From Citrobacter europaeus (GTDB lineage Bacteria > Pseudomonadota > Gammaproteobacteria > Enterobacterales > Enterobacteriaceae), in assembly GCA_020099315.1 (NCBI GenBank), contig CP083650.1:620001-684000 (forward strand): a stretch of 64,000 bases of DNA, in the 5' to 3' direction. The notes beneath the pieces were generated by a model that was given only the letters and a program-made list of their open reading frames with translations, had not been told where the DNA came from and did not search any database. Positions 25,455 to 35,125 of this stretch are shown piece after piece (the first letter of the stretch is position 1; every line of letters starts with the position of its first letter). A program made the translations under genes and the position numbers.

Positions 25455-26396
25455 ATGAACAAATTTTCCAGTATCTGGGTATTCAGCGATACCCCTTCTC
25501 GTCTGCCGGAACTGATGAATGGTGCGCAGGCTTTAGGTGAAAAAGTTAACACGTTTGTGCTCAGCGATGAGGACGGCGCGACGGCATGCCATTTAGGCGC
25601 GGAACATGTCTGGCTGCTCAGCGGCAAACCCGAAGACCGTATGGTTGAAGACTACGCCGATGTGATGGCCGAGACCATTCGTCAGCACAGCGAGGACGGC
25701 GCGGTGCTGCTGCCGAATACGCGTCGGGGCAAGCTGCTAGCGGCAAAGCTGGGCTTTCGCTTGTCGGCTGCGGTCTCAAATGACGCCAGCGCAGTTGCAG
25801 TGCAGGACGGAAAAGCGGCGGTCAAACATATGGTCTACGGCGGCCTGGCGATGGGAGCAGAAACAATCGCCTCACCGTTTGCCGTGATCACGCTCAGCAG
25901 CGGAACATTTGATGCGCAGCAACCGGATACCGCCCGCAGCGGCGAGGTGCACACCGTGCAGTGGCAGGCTCCGGCCATTGCCGTGACGCGTACAGCCACT
26001 CAGGCGCGTCAGAGCAACAGCGTCGATCTCGACAAAGCCCGTCTGGTGGTCAGCGTGGGGCGCGGTATCGGCAGTAAAGAAAATATCTCGCTGGCAGAAG
26101 CGCTGTGCCAGACGATTGGCGCTGAGCTGGCATGTTCCCGCCCGGTGGCGGAAAACGAGAAGTGGATGGAGCATGAACGCTACGTCGGCATCTCCAACCT
26201 GATGCTTAAGCCTGAACTGTATCTGGCCGTGGGGATCTCCGGGCAGATCCAACATATGGTCGGCGCTAACGGCGCACAGACGATTTTCGCCATCAACAAA
26301 GACAAAAATGCGCCGATTTTCCAGTATGCAGATTATGGCATCGTTGGCGATGCGCTGAAGATCCTGCCTGCGCTGACGGCTGCCTTAGCGCGTTAA
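25455..26396 (+). CDS. fixB: Electron transfer flavoprotein alpha-like subunit FixB
   Basis: ETF-alpha-family protein of 313 residues. The C-terminal FAD-binding domain carries ARLVVSVGRGIGSKEN near residue 195 and YLAVGISGQIQHMVG near residue 257, the family FAD motifs. It pairs with FixA and starts 15 bases after it. Confidence 0.96.
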   Translation: MNKFSSIWVFSDTPSRLPELMNGAQALGEKVNTFVLSDEDGATACHLGAEHVWLLSGKPEDRMVEDYADVMAETIRQHSEDGAVLLPNTRRGKLLAAKLGFRLSAAVSNDASAVAVQDGKAAVKHMVYGGLAMGAETIASPFAVITLSSGTFDAQQPDTARSGEVHTVQWQAPAIAVTRTATQARQSNSVDLDKARLVVSVGRGIGSKENISLAEALCQTIGAELACSRPVAENEKWMEHERYVGISNLMLKPELYLAVGISGQIQHMVGANGAQTIFAINKDKNAPIFQYADYGIVGDALKILPALTAALAR

Positions 26397-26444
26397 ACCA
26401 TTCGGGCAGGATGCGAAGGTATCCTGCCGCTGACAGGAGTACGT

Positions 26445-27731
26445 ATGTCCGAAGATATCTTTGATGCCATCATCGTGGGTGCAGGTCTGGCGGGTTCGGT
26501 TGCGGCGCTGGTGCTGGCTCGGGAAGGCGCACAGGTGCTGGTTATCGAGCGCGGCAATTCTGCTGGCGCGAAGAATGTCACCGGTGGGCGCATGTATGCG
26601 CATAGCCTGGAGCGCATCATTCCCGGTTTTGCTGAGCAAGCTCCCATTGAACGCATCATCACCCACGAAAAACTCGCCTTTATGACCGACAAAGGGGCGA
26701 TGACCATCGATTACTGCAATGGTGAAGAGGCCGCATCGTCGCAAGTTTCTTATTCCGTCTTACGCAGTAAATTTGACGCCTGGCTGATGGAGCAGGCCGA
26801 AGAGGCGGGCGCTCAGCTCATCACCGGTATTCGCGTGGATAACGTTGTGCAGCGCGAGGGTAAAGTCGTGGGCGTGGAAGCCGACGGCGATATTCTGGAA
26901 GCTAAAGTGGTGATCCTCGCCGACGGGGTGAATTCTCTGCTGGCTGAAAAGCTGGGTATGGCAAAGCGCGTGGAGGCATCGCATGTTGCCGTCGGCGTAA
27001 AAGAGCTGATCGAACTGCCAAAATCGGTAATTGAAGATCGTTTCCAGTTACAGGGGAACGAAGGCGCAGCCTGCCTGTTTGCCGGTTCGCCAACCGATGG
27101 ATTGATGGGCGGTGGCTTTCTTTATACGAATGAAACGACCCTTTCTCTGGGACTGGTCTGCGGCCTTCATCATCTGAAAGACGCGAAAAAATCGGTCCCG
27201 CAAATGCTGGAAGATTTCAAACAGCATCCGGCAGTAGCCCCGCTGATCGCTGGTGGCAAGCTGGTGGAATATGCCGCGCATGTTGTTCCGGAAGCCGGTA
27301 TCAATATGCAGCCAGAACTGGTGGGTGACGGCGTCCTGATTGCCGGTGATGCTGCCGGAATGTGTATGAACCTCGGCTTTACCATCCGCGGTATGGATCT
27401 CGCCATATCCGCAGGCGAAGCGGCGGCGAAAACAGTGCTCTCCGCAATGAAGCGCGATGATTTTAGCAAGCAGTCGTTGGGCGAATATCGTCAGCATCTC
27501 GACGAGGGTCCGATGCGCGATATGCGCATGTATCAGAAGCTTCCCGCTTTCCTTGATAACCCACGCATGTTTACCGCCTATCCTGAAATGGCGGTCAGTA
27601 TCGCGCGCGACCTGTTCACCGTGGATGGTTCCGCTCCGGTGCCAATGCGCAAAAAAATCCTGCGCCATGCGAAGAAAGTGGGCTTCATCAACCTGATGAA
27701 AGATGGCCTGAAAGGAGTGACCGTATTATGA
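26445..27731 (+). CDS. fixC: Flavoprotein oxidoreductase FixC
   Basis: FAD-dependent dehydrogenase of 428 residues, related to ETF-ubiquinone oxidoreductase. The dinucleotide-binding motif GAGLAGSVAALVLAREGAQVLVIERG is near residue 12. A second FAD motif, GVLIAGDAAGMCMNLGF, is near residue 296. With FixX it forms the quinone- or donor-side partner of FixAB. The stop overlaps the fixX ATG by four bases (ATGA). Confidence 0.95.
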   Translation: MSEDIFDAIIVGAGLAGSVAALVLAREGAQVLVIERGNSAGAKNVTGGRMYAHSLERIIPGFAEQAPIERIITHEKLAFMTDKGAMTIDYCNGEEAASSQVSYSVLRSKFDAWLMEQAEEAGAQLITGIRVDNVVQREGKVVGVEADGDILEAKVVILADGVNSLLAEKLGMAKRVEASHVAVGVKELIELPKSVIEDRFQLQGNEGAACLFAGSPTDGLMGGGFLYTNETTLSLGLVCGLHHLKDAKKSVPQMLEDFKQHPAVAPLIAGGKLVEYAAHVVPEAGINMQPELVGDGVLIAGDAAGMCMNLGFTIRGMDLAISAGEAAAKTVLSAMKRDDFSKQSLGEYRQHLDEGPMRDMRMYQKLPAFLDNPRMFTAYPEMAVSIARDLFTVDGSAPVPMRKKILRHAKKVGFINLMKDGLKGVTVL

Positions 27732-28015
27732 CATCTCCCGTCAATGTGGACGTCAAACTGGGCGTCAATAAGTTCAATGTGGATGAAGACAGCCCGCATA
27801 TCATTCTCAAAACCGAACCTGATAAACAGGCGCTGGAAGTGCTGATTAAGGCCTGTCCGGCTGGACTGTATAAAAAGCAGGACGACGGCAGTGTGCGTTT
27901 TGATTACGCCGGGTGCCTGGAGTGCGGAACGTGCCGCATTCTCGGACTTGATACCGCGCTGGAAAAGTGGGAATACCCGCGCGGAACCTTTGGCGTGGAA
28001 TTTCGCTACGGCTAA
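27728..28015 (+). CDS. fixX: Ferredoxin-like protein FixX
   Basis: Small iron-sulfur protein of 95 residues, partner of FixC. The cluster ligands are the cysteines in KACPAG and in GCLECGTC. Last gene of the fixABCX operon and translationally coupled to fixC. Confidence 0.95.
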   Translation: MTSPVNVDVKLGVNKFNVDEDSPHIILKTEPDKQALEVLIKACPAGLYKKQDDGSVRFDYAGCLECGTCRILGLDTALEKWEYPRGTFGVEFRYG

Positions 28016-28035
28016 TAAGTACGAGGTTGTGCCCC

Positions 28036-28126
28036 CGTAGGCCGGATAAGATGCGGTAGCATCGCCATCCGGCAATCATGTGGCGCCAATGCCGGATGGC
28101 GGCGTAAACGCCTTATCCGGCCTACA
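28036..28126. repeat. BIME between fixX and yaaU
   Basis: Two inverted REP units, GTAGGCCGGATAAGATGCGG to CATCCGGCAA and TGCCGGATGGCGGC to TTATCCGGCCTACA. Confidence 0.87.
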
Positions 28127-28162
28127 GATGACGCTTTGCCCGTGTTGAAACAGGAAGTCGCT

Positions 28163-29506
28163 ATGCAGCAGCCCAGGAACTTTGATGACATCAAATTTAC
28201 CTCTATTCACCGCCGGATAATGCTGTGGGGAAGCGGTGGGCCGTTTCTGGATGGTTATGTGCTGGTGATGATTGGCGTGGCGCTGGAACAGCTCACGCCA
28301 GCATTGAAACTGGACGCACAGTGGATTGGTCTGCTGGGCGCTGGCACGCTCGCCGGTCTGTTTGTGGGGACGTCGCTGTTTGGCTACATTTCCGATAAGG
28401 TCGGGCGGCGCAAAATGTTCATCATCGATATTATCGCCATTGGCGTGATATCGGCGGCAACAATGTTTGTCTCCTCGCCCGTTGAGCTGTTGGTGATGCG
28501 CGTGCTAATCGGCATTGTGATTGGTGCTGATTACCCGATCGCTACCTCGATGATTACCGAGTTCTCCAATACCCGCCAGCGCGCTTTTTCCATCGGTTTT
28601 ATCGCCGCGATGTGGTATGTCGGCGCCACCTGTGCCGACCTGGTCGGTTACTGTTTGTATGATGTTGAGGGTGGATGGCGCTGGATGTTGGGCAGCGCGG
28701 TGATCCCTTGCATTTTGATCCTGATTGGACGTTTCGATCTTCCTGAATCCCCGCGCTGGCTGCTGCGTAAAGGGCGGGTGAAAGAGTGCGAGGAGATGAT
28801 GATCAAACTGTTCGGCGAACCGGTGGTGTTCGACGAAGAAGCGCCGCAGGAGACGCGCTTCTTACAGCTGTTTAATCGCCGTCATTTCCCGTTTGTCCTG
28901 TTTGTCGCCGTTATCTGGACCTGTCAGGTGATCCCGATGTTCGCCATCTATACCTTCGGTCCGCAGATTGTTGGGCTGCTGGGGCTTGGTGCCGGGAAAA
29001 GCGCCGCGTTGGGCAATGTGGTGATAAGCCTGTGCTTTATGTTGGGGTGCATTCCTCCCATGTTCTGGCTCAATAGCGCGGGCCGCCGACCGCTGTTGAT
29101 TGGCAGCTTTATTATGATGACGCTGGCGCTGGCCGTGCTGGGGTTAATCCCTGATATGGGGGCGTGGCTGGTGGTGCTGGCGTTTGCCGTATACGCGTTT
29201 TTCTCGGGGGGACCAGGAAACCTGCAGTGGCTATACCCGAACGAACTGTTTCCTACCGATATTCGCGCGTCTGCCGTCGGGGTGATAATGTCGTTAAGCC
29301 GCATCGGCACTATTGTTTCAACCTGGGCCCTGCCGGTATTCATTAGCAAATACGGCATCAGTAATGTCATGCTGATGGGGGCGGGAATTTCGCTGATTGG
29401 CCTGCTGGTGTCGATTGCTTTCGCGCCGGAAACGCGGGGGCTGACGCTGGCGCAAACCAGTCAAATGACGATTCGCAGTAAGCCCGTGACCAGGACAGGC
29501 TATTAG
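28163..29506 (+). CDS. yaaU: MFS transporter YaaU (sugar-transporter family)
   Basis: Major facilitator of 447 residues with 12 predicted transmembrane helices, similar in length to E. coli YaaU (443). Signatures include GYISDKVGRRK between helices 2 and 3 and the sugar-transporter motif PESPRWLL near residue 195. The chosen ATG at 28163 follows AGGAAGTCGCT and starts MQQPRNFDD; an earlier in-frame start lacks support. The substrate is unknown. Its place after fixX is the E. coli order. Confidence 0.93.
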   Translation: MQQPRNFDDIKFTSIHRRIMLWGSGGPFLDGYVLVMIGVALEQLTPALKLDAQWIGLLGAGTLAGLFVGTSLFGYISDKVGRRKMFIIDIIAIGVISAATMFVSSPVELLVMRVLIGIVIGADYPIATSMITEFSNTRQRAFSIGFIAAMWYVGATCADLVGYCLYDVEGGWRWMLGSAVIPCILILIGRFDLPESPRWLLRKGRVKECEEMMIKLFGEPVVFDEEAPQETRFLQLFNRRHFPFVLFVAVIWTCQVIPMFAIYTFGPQIVGLLGLGAGKSAALGNVVISLCFMLGCIPPMFWLNSAGRRPLLIGSFIMMTLALAVLGLIPDMGAWLVVLAFAVYAFFSGGPGNLQWLYPNELFPTDIRASAVGVIMSLSRIGTIVSTWALPVFISKYGISNVMLMGAGISLIGLLVSIAFAPETRGLTLAQTSQMTIRSKPVTRTGY

Positions 29507-29597
29507 GAGTGTTCTGTATTTTTCCTGCAACTCAGTCAGTTAGCCTACAGTTAATTGGGTATTTTACTGAAAACAACTGAAAAGCAGGGAGAACACC

Positions 29598-29831
29598 ATG
29601 CAAAAACATATCCTGATCACGTCTATTTTTACCGCAGCAGCACTGTTTACCGTAGCCGGTTGTTCCTCAAACCAGGCGGTTAAAACCACCGATGGCAAAA
29701 CCATCGTCACTGACGGCAAACCGCAAGTCGATGATGATACCGGCCTGGTATCGTACAAAAATGCGCAAACGGGTAAGACGGAGCAGATTAACCGCGACCA
29801 GGTTAAAGATATGAGCGAGCTGGACAACTAA
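29598..29831 (+). CDS. Small YgdI/YgdR-type lipoprotein
   Basis: A 77-residue precursor with a signal peptide and lipobox ending VAGC, so Cys22 would be acylated. The mature part of about 56 residues is a small beta-rich DUF903-like domain (TDGKTIVTDGKPQVDDDTG). That is the fold and size of YgdI and YgdR. The residues after the cysteine are Ser-Ser, which favours outer-membrane sorting. E. coli K-12 has no gene here as far as I recall. GGGAGAA precedes the ATG. Function unknown. Confidence 0.85.
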   Translation: MQKHILITSIFTAAALFTVAGCSSNQAVKTTDGKTIVTDGKPQVDDDTGLVSYKNAQTGKTEQINRDQVKDMSELDN

Positions 29832-29870
29832 CTCAGATTTTTCCATTTATCTACTCAATAATATTGACTG

Positions 29871-29932
29871 TTAGCCTGTGGATTAACTGACTAAACTCAC
29901 TGTTATTACAATAATGCAGTGAAACAGGCTAA
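29871..29932. promoter_or_regulatory. Nested inverted repeats before kefF
   Basis: A perfect 9-bp inverted repeat, TTAGCCTGT (29871-29879) and ACAGGCTAA (29924-29932), encloses a second one, CACTG...CAGTG with TTATT/AATAA inside. The right arm contains the AGG that serves as the kefF ribosome-binding site. It could be an operator, or an RNA stem that hides the site if transcription begins upstream. Confidence 0.45.
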
Positions 29933-29934
29933 TC

Positions 29935-30465
29935 ATGATCCTCATCATTTATGCGCATCCCTATCCGCAGCACTCGCATGCGAATAAGCGGATGCTTGAA
30001 CAGGCAAGGACGCTGGAGGGCGTGGAGATCCGCTCGCTCTACCAGCTCTACCCCGACTTCAATATCGATATTGCCGCTGAACAGGATGCGCTGTCGCGCG
30101 CTGATTTGATCATCTGGCAGCATCCGATGCAGTGGTATAGCACACCTCCGTTACTCAAGCTGTGGATGGATAAGGTCCTTTCGCACGGTTGGGCGTACGG
30201 TCACGGTGGAACTGCGCTCCACGGCAAGCATTTGCTATGGGCAGTGACCACCGGCGGCGGTGAAAACCACTTTGATATTGGCTCCCATCCTGGATTTGAT
30301 GTGCTCTCCCAGCCCTTACAGGCAACGGCGCTTTATTGTGGCCTCAAATGGCTGCCGCCGTTTGCGATGCACTGTACGTTTATCTGCGATGATGAAACCC
30401 TGCAGGCGCAGGCGCGTCATTACAAACAACGTCTGCTGGAGTGGCAGGAGGTTCATCATGGATAG
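29935..30465 (+). CDS. kefF: Glutathione-regulated potassium-efflux ancillary protein KefF
   Basis: Flavodoxin-fold FMN quinone oxidoreductase of 176 residues that binds and activates the KefC potassium efflux channel. Family motifs are IIYAHPYPQHSHANK at the N-terminus, WQHPMQWYSTPPLLKLW near residue 61 and TTGGGENHF near residue 104. It overlaps kefC by 8 bases. In E. coli it supports cytoplasmic acidification against electrophiles such as methylglyoxal. Confidence 0.96.
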   Translation: MILIIYAHPYPQHSHANKRMLEQARTLEGVEIRSLYQLYPDFNIDIAAEQDALSRADLIIWQHPMQWYSTPPLLKLWMDKVLSHGWAYGHGGTALHGKHLLWAVTTGGGENHFDIGSHPGFDVLSQPLQATALYCGLKWLPPFAMHCTFICDDETLQAQARHYKQRLLEWQEVHHG

Positions 30466-32320
30466 CCATACGCTGATACAGGCGCTGATTTATCTCGGCT
30501 CGGCGGCACTGATTGTCCCCATCGCCGTGCGGCTGGGGCTGGGGTCGGTGCTGGGGTATCTTATCGCCGGATGTATTATCGGACCCTGGGGTCTGAGGCT
30601 GGTGACGGACGCCGAATCAATCCTGCATTTTGCGGAGATCGGCGTGGTGCTGATGCTGTTTGTTATCGGCCTGGAGCTGGATCCGCAACGTTTGTGGAAA
30701 CTGAGAGCCTCGGTGTTCGGCGGCGGCGCGCTGCAGATGGTGGTTTGCGGTGGTCTGATTGGTTTGTTCTGTATGTTCCTTGGCCTGCGCTGGCAGGTAG
30801 CGGAACTGATCGGCATGACGCTGGCACTTTCCTCCACGGCCATCGCTATGCAGGCGATGAATGAACGTAACCTGATGGTGTCGCAACTGGGGCGTAGCGC
30901 ATTTGCTGTGCTGCTGTTCCAGGATATCGCCGCTATTCCACTGGTCGCGATGATCCCATTACTGGCGGCGAGCGGCGCATCAACAACGCTTGGGGCGTTT
31001 GCATTGTCTGCCCTTAAGGTGGCGGGCGCGCTGGTATTGGTGGTAGTGTTGGGGCGTTATGTGACACGTCCGGCCTTACGTTTTGTCGCCCGCTCGGGCC
31101 TGCGGGAAGTATTCAGTGCCGTTGCGCTGTTCCTCGTGTTTGGCTTCGGTCTGCTGTTGGAAGAGGTTGGACTGTCGATGGCGATGGGGGCATTCCTGGC
31201 CGGTGTGCTGCTGGCGAGCTCTGAGTATCGCCACGCGCTGGAAAGCGATATTGAGCCGTTTAAAGGGTTGTTGCTGGGACTGTTCTTTATCGGTGTGGGG
31301 ATGTCTATCGACTTTGGTACGCTGATTGATAATCCCTTGCGTATTATCATCCTGCTGGTCGGTTTCCTGGTTATCAAAACCGTCATGCTGTGGCTGATAG
31401 CGAAACCCTTACAGGTACCGAACAAGCAGCGCAGATGGTTTGCCGTATTATTAGGGCAGGGAAGTGAGTTTGCTTTCGTGGTGTTTGGCGCGGCGCAAAT
31501 GGCAAACGTGCTTGACCCTGACTGGGCGAAATCTCTCACGCTGGCGGTGGCGCTGTCGATGGCGGCCACGCCGATTTTACTGGTGATTTTGACGCGTCTG
31601 GAAAAATCGGCGACCGGTGAAGAGCGGGAGGCCGATGAAATTGACGAGGAACAGCCGCGGGTGATCATCGCCGGGTTCGGGCGTTTTGGCCAGATAACCG
31701 GTCGTCTGTTGCTGTCGAGTGGGGTCAAAATGGTGGTTCTTGACCATGACCCGGACCATATCGAAACGCTGCGTAAATTCGGCATGAAGGTATTCTATGG
31801 CGATGCGACCCGGATGGATCTGCTCGAGTCTGCCGGGGCGGCTAAAGCCGAAGTCATTATTAACGCTATTGACGATCCGCAAACCAGCCTGCAACTGACC
31901 GAAATGGTGAAGGAGCATTTCCCGCATCTGCAAATTATTGCCCGTGCGCGCGACGTGGATCATTACATCCGGCTGCGCCAGGCGGGCGTGGATATGCCGG
32001 AACGTGAAACCTTTGAAGGCGCACTGAAGACCGGACGCCTGGCACTGGAAGGGCTCGGGCTTGGCCGCTATGAAGCGCGAGAGCGGGCCGACGTATTCCG
32101 CCGCTTCAATACGCTGATGGTTGAGGAGATGGTGAAAGGGGAAAATGACGCGACTTCCCGCGCGGCGGTTTATAAACGCACCAGCGCAATGCTGAGTGAA
32201 ATTATTGCGGAAGATCGTCAGCACTTATCGTTGATTCAACGCCATGGCTGGCAAGGCACGGATGAAGGTAAGCATACGGGCGACGTCGCCGATGAGCCGG
32301 AAGTGAAACCGTCAGCATAG
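30458..32320 (+). CDS. kefC: Glutathione-gated potassium-proton antiporter KefC
   Basis: CPA2-family inner-membrane protein of 620 residues, equal to E. coli KefC. The hydrophobic transport domain (about 1-380) is followed by a cytoplasmic RCK/TrkA-N domain starting RVIIAGFGRFGQITG near residue 400. The acidic DEIDEE patch before it and the HALESDIEPFKGL loop are gating elements known from E. coli. I chose the ATG at 30458, overlapping kefF, since it follows AGGAGG and begins MDSHTLIQ. Confidence 0.96.
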   Translation: MDSHTLIQALIYLGSAALIVPIAVRLGLGSVLGYLIAGCIIGPWGLRLVTDAESILHFAEIGVVLMLFVIGLELDPQRLWKLRASVFGGGALQMVVCGGLIGLFCMFLGLRWQVAELIGMTLALSSTAIAMQAMNERNLMVSQLGRSAFAVLLFQDIAAIPLVAMIPLLAASGASTTLGAFALSALKVAGALVLVVVLGRYVTRPALRFVARSGLREVFSAVALFLVFGFGLLLEEVGLSMAMGAFLAGVLLASSEYRHALESDIEPFKGLLLGLFFIGVGMSIDFGTLIDNPLRIIILLVGFLVIKTVMLWLIAKPLQVPNKQRRWFAVLLGQGSEFAFVVFGAAQMANVLDPDWAKSLTLAVALSMAATPILLVILTRLEKSATGEEREADEIDEEQPRVIIAGFGRFGQITGRLLLSSGVKMVVLDHDPDHIETLRKFGMKVFYGDATRMDLLESAGAAKAEVIINAIDDPQTSLQLTEMVKEHFPHLQIIARARDVDHYIRLRQAGVDMPERETFEGALKTGRLALEGLGLGRYEARERADVFRRFNTLMVEEMVKGENDATSRAAVYKRTSAMLSEIIAEDRQHLSLIQRHGWQGTDEGKHTGDVADEPEVKPSA

Positions 32321-32381
32321 GGTAAAAAATGTGATGTTCTGCAAACTTTACTGCTAATTGGCTGTTTTTGAACTACTGTAA

Positions 32382-32998
<617 letters not shown>

Positions 32999-33021
32999 TT
33001 TGGGTGCCTGATGGCAGATTC

Positions 33022-33057
33022 GTAGGCCGGATAAGGTGCGAGCACCGCATCCGGCAG
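33022..33057. repeat. REP unit between folA and apaH
   Basis: GTAGGCCGGATAAGGTGCG to CGCATCCGGCA palindrome between convergent genes. Confidence 0.85.
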
Positions 33058-33064
33058 ACGACTA

Positions 33065-33913
33065 TCAGGCGTTGACCGCCTCGCCGGGATCCAGATTCAA
33101 ATGGCGATTTGATGGCTGCACGAAGTACTGTTTGTCTTCCCAGCGCAGACAGGTGAGATCGCCTCCCCAGCAACACCCCGTATCCAGCGCGTAAATACCT
33201 TCTGGCGTGCCTTTGCCCTCCAGCGATGCCCAGTGCCCGAAAGCAATGCTATAGGCTTCACTGACTGGGCCTGGAATGGCAAACCACGGCTTCAGCGGGG
33301 CTGGCGCATCTTCTGGCGACTCTTTGCTGTACATATCCAACTGACCATTGGGAAAGCAGTAACGCATGCGGGTAAACGCATTGGTAATAAAACGCAGGCG
33401 GGCCAGACCGGTCAGTTCCGGGGTCCAGTTGTTTGGCATGTCGCCATACATCGCATCCAGGAAGAAGGGATACGAATCGCTCGACAATACGGCTTCAACA
33501 TCGCGAGCACAGTCCTTCGCCGTCTGCAGGTCCCACTGTGGGGTAATCCCTGCGTGCGCCATCACCAGTTTCTTCTCTTCATCTACCTGCAACAGTGGCT
33601 GGCGGCGGAGCCAGTTAAGCAATGCATCAGCATCCGGTGCTTCAAGCAGCGGCGTAAGCCGATCTTTTGGTTTATTCCGACTGATGCCGGCAAACACGGC
33701 CAGCAGGTGTAAATCGTGATTGCCGAGGACTAACCGTACGCTGTCGCCCAGCGATTTAACGTAGCGTAAAACGTCTAACGACCCTGGCCCACGGGCGACC
33801 AGATCGCCGGTGAGCCATAAGGTGTCTTGTTCTGGATTAAAGTCTACCTGGTGCAGCAAGGCTACCAGTTCATCGTAACAACCGTGAACGTCGCCAATGA
33901 GGTATGTTGCCAT
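33065..33913 (-). CDS. apaH: Bis(5'-nucleosyl)-tetraphosphatase (symmetrical) ApaH
   Basis: Calcineurin-like metallophosphatase of 282 residues. It cleaves Ap4A to two ADP and, in E. coli, removes NpN caps from RNA. Metal motifs are GDVHGCYDE near residue 7, GDLVARGPGS near residue 36 and GNHDLH near residue 65. I chose the ATG at 33913 (MATYLIGDVHG); the longer frame would overlap apaG. Last gene of the lptD-surA-pdxA-rsmA-apaG-apaH operon. Confidence 0.96.
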   Translation of the reverse strand: MATYLIGDVHGCYDELVALLHQVDFNPEQDTLWLTGDLVARGPGSLDVLRYVKSLGDSVRLVLGNHDLHLLAVFAGISRNKPKDRLTPLLEAPDADALLNWLRRQPLLQVDEEKKLVMAHAGITPQWDLQTAKDCARDVEAVLSSDSYPFFLDAMYGDMPNNWTPELTGLARLRFITNAFTRMRYCFPNGQLDMYSKESPEDAPAPLKPWFAIPGPVSEAYSIAFGHWASLEGKGTPEGIYALDTGCCWGGDLTCLRWEDKQYFVQPSNRHLNLDPGEAVNA

Positions 33914-33923
33914 AGCTATTGTT

Positions 33924-34301
33924 TTAATGAATGAGTGTAGGAACGGCGAGTCGGAACACGGGAATGTCGATGGTAAAGGCGATTCCTTGCTCATCAATCA
34001 TTTCGTAATGACCCTGCATGGTGCCCAGCGGCGTTTCAATCACTGCACCGCTGGTGTACTGGTACTCTTCGCCAGGTTCGATGTGGGGCTGAACGCCAAC
34101 CACACCTTCGCCCTGAACTTCGGTTTCGCGACCATGACCATTGGTGATCAGCCAATAACGCCCCAACAGCTGCACAGGCGCTCGCCCCAAATTGCGGATA
34201 GTCACGGTATAAGCAAAAACGTAACGTTCATCATCAGGTGAGGATTGCGCCTCAATGTAGACGCTTTGTACCTGAATGCACACTCGGGGCGAATTGATCA
34301 T
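33924..34301 (-). CDS. apaG: ApaG domain protein
   Basis: A 125-residue beta-sandwich protein (DUF525), the same length as E. coli ApaG (also called CorD). The family core is YTVTIRNLGRAPVQLLGRYWLITNGHG. Its biochemical role is not settled. It lies 2 bases after rsmA and 10 bases before apaH, so all three are cotranscribed. Confidence 0.95.
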   Translation of the reverse strand: MINSPRVCIQVQSVYIEAQSSPDDERYVFAYTVTIRNLGRAPVQLLGRYWLITNGHGRETEVQGEGVVGVQPHIEPGEEYQYTSGAVIETPLGTMQGHYEMIDEQGIAFTIDIPVFRLAVPTLIH

Positions 34302-34303
34302 GT

Positions 34304-35125
34304 TTAACTCTCCTTCGATGGCGCGTTTTCTGACAGATAGTTAGCCATCCGGCAGTATTGCGCGACAGAGATATTTTCCGCTCGCATCGCCGGATCAATG
34401 CCCAGCTCTGTCAGTACTTCAACGCTAAACAGGTTACCGAGGCTGTTACGCACCGTTTTACGGCGCTGATTAAACGCTTCGGTGGTAATACGGCTCAGCA
34501 CACGGACATCTTTAACCGGGTACGGCATTGTCGCGTGAGGGACCAGACGCACGACGGCGGAATCGACTTTAGGCGCAGGCGTAAATGCAGATGGCGGCAC
34601 TTCAAGTACCGGGATCACATTGCAGTAATACTGCGCCATGACGCTTAATCGACCATACGCTTTACTGTTTGGCCCTGCAACCAGACGATTGACCACCTCT
34701 TTTTGCAACATGAAATGCATGTCGGCAATGGCATCAGTATAGGTAAAAAGATGGAACATCAGCGGCGTGGAGATGTTGTACGGCAGGTTGCCGAATACGC
34801 GCAGCGGCTGACCCATCGTTTGTGCCAGTTCGCCAAAGTTCATGGTCATGGCATCTTGCTGATAAATCGTCAGCTTTGGCCCTAAAAACGGGTGTGTTTG
34901 CAGGCGCGCGGCGAGATCGCGGTCCAGCTCAATGACCGTGAGCTTGTCCAGGCGTTCGCCAACGGGTTCGGTCAATGCTGCCAGGCCCGGGCCGATTTCG
35001 ACCATAGCCTGACCTTTCTGCGGGTTGATAGCAGAGACAATACTTTCGATCACAAATTGATCGTTGAGGAAGTTTTGCCCGAAACGTTTACGGGCTAAGT
35101 GGCCCTGATGGACTCGATTATTCAT
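34304..35125 (-). CDS. rsmA: 16S rRNA dimethyladenosine transferase RsmA (KsgA)
   Basis: S-adenosylmethionine-dependent enzyme that dimethylates two adjacent adenines in helix 45 of 16S rRNA, a ribosome-assembly checkpoint. The SAM motif is VEIGPGLAALT near residue 45 and the catalytic NLPYNIS is near residue 113. The ATG at 35125 gives 273 residues (MNNRVHQGHLARKRFGQNFL), as in E. coli. The start overlaps the pdxA end by 8 bases. Confidence 0.97.
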   Translation of the reverse strand: MNNRVHQGHLARKRFGQNFLNDQFVIESIVSAINPQKGQAMVEIGPGLAALTEPVGERLDKLTVIELDRDLAARLQTHPFLGPKLTIYQQDAMTMNFGELAQTMGQPLRVFGNLPYNISTPLMFHLFTYTDAIADMHFMLQKEVVNRLVAGPNSKAYGRLSVMAQYYCNVIPVLEVPPSAFTPAPKVDSAVVRLVPHATMPYPVKDVRVLSRITTEAFNQRRKTVRNSLGNLFSVEVLTELGIDPAMRAENISVAQYCRMANYLSENAPSKES

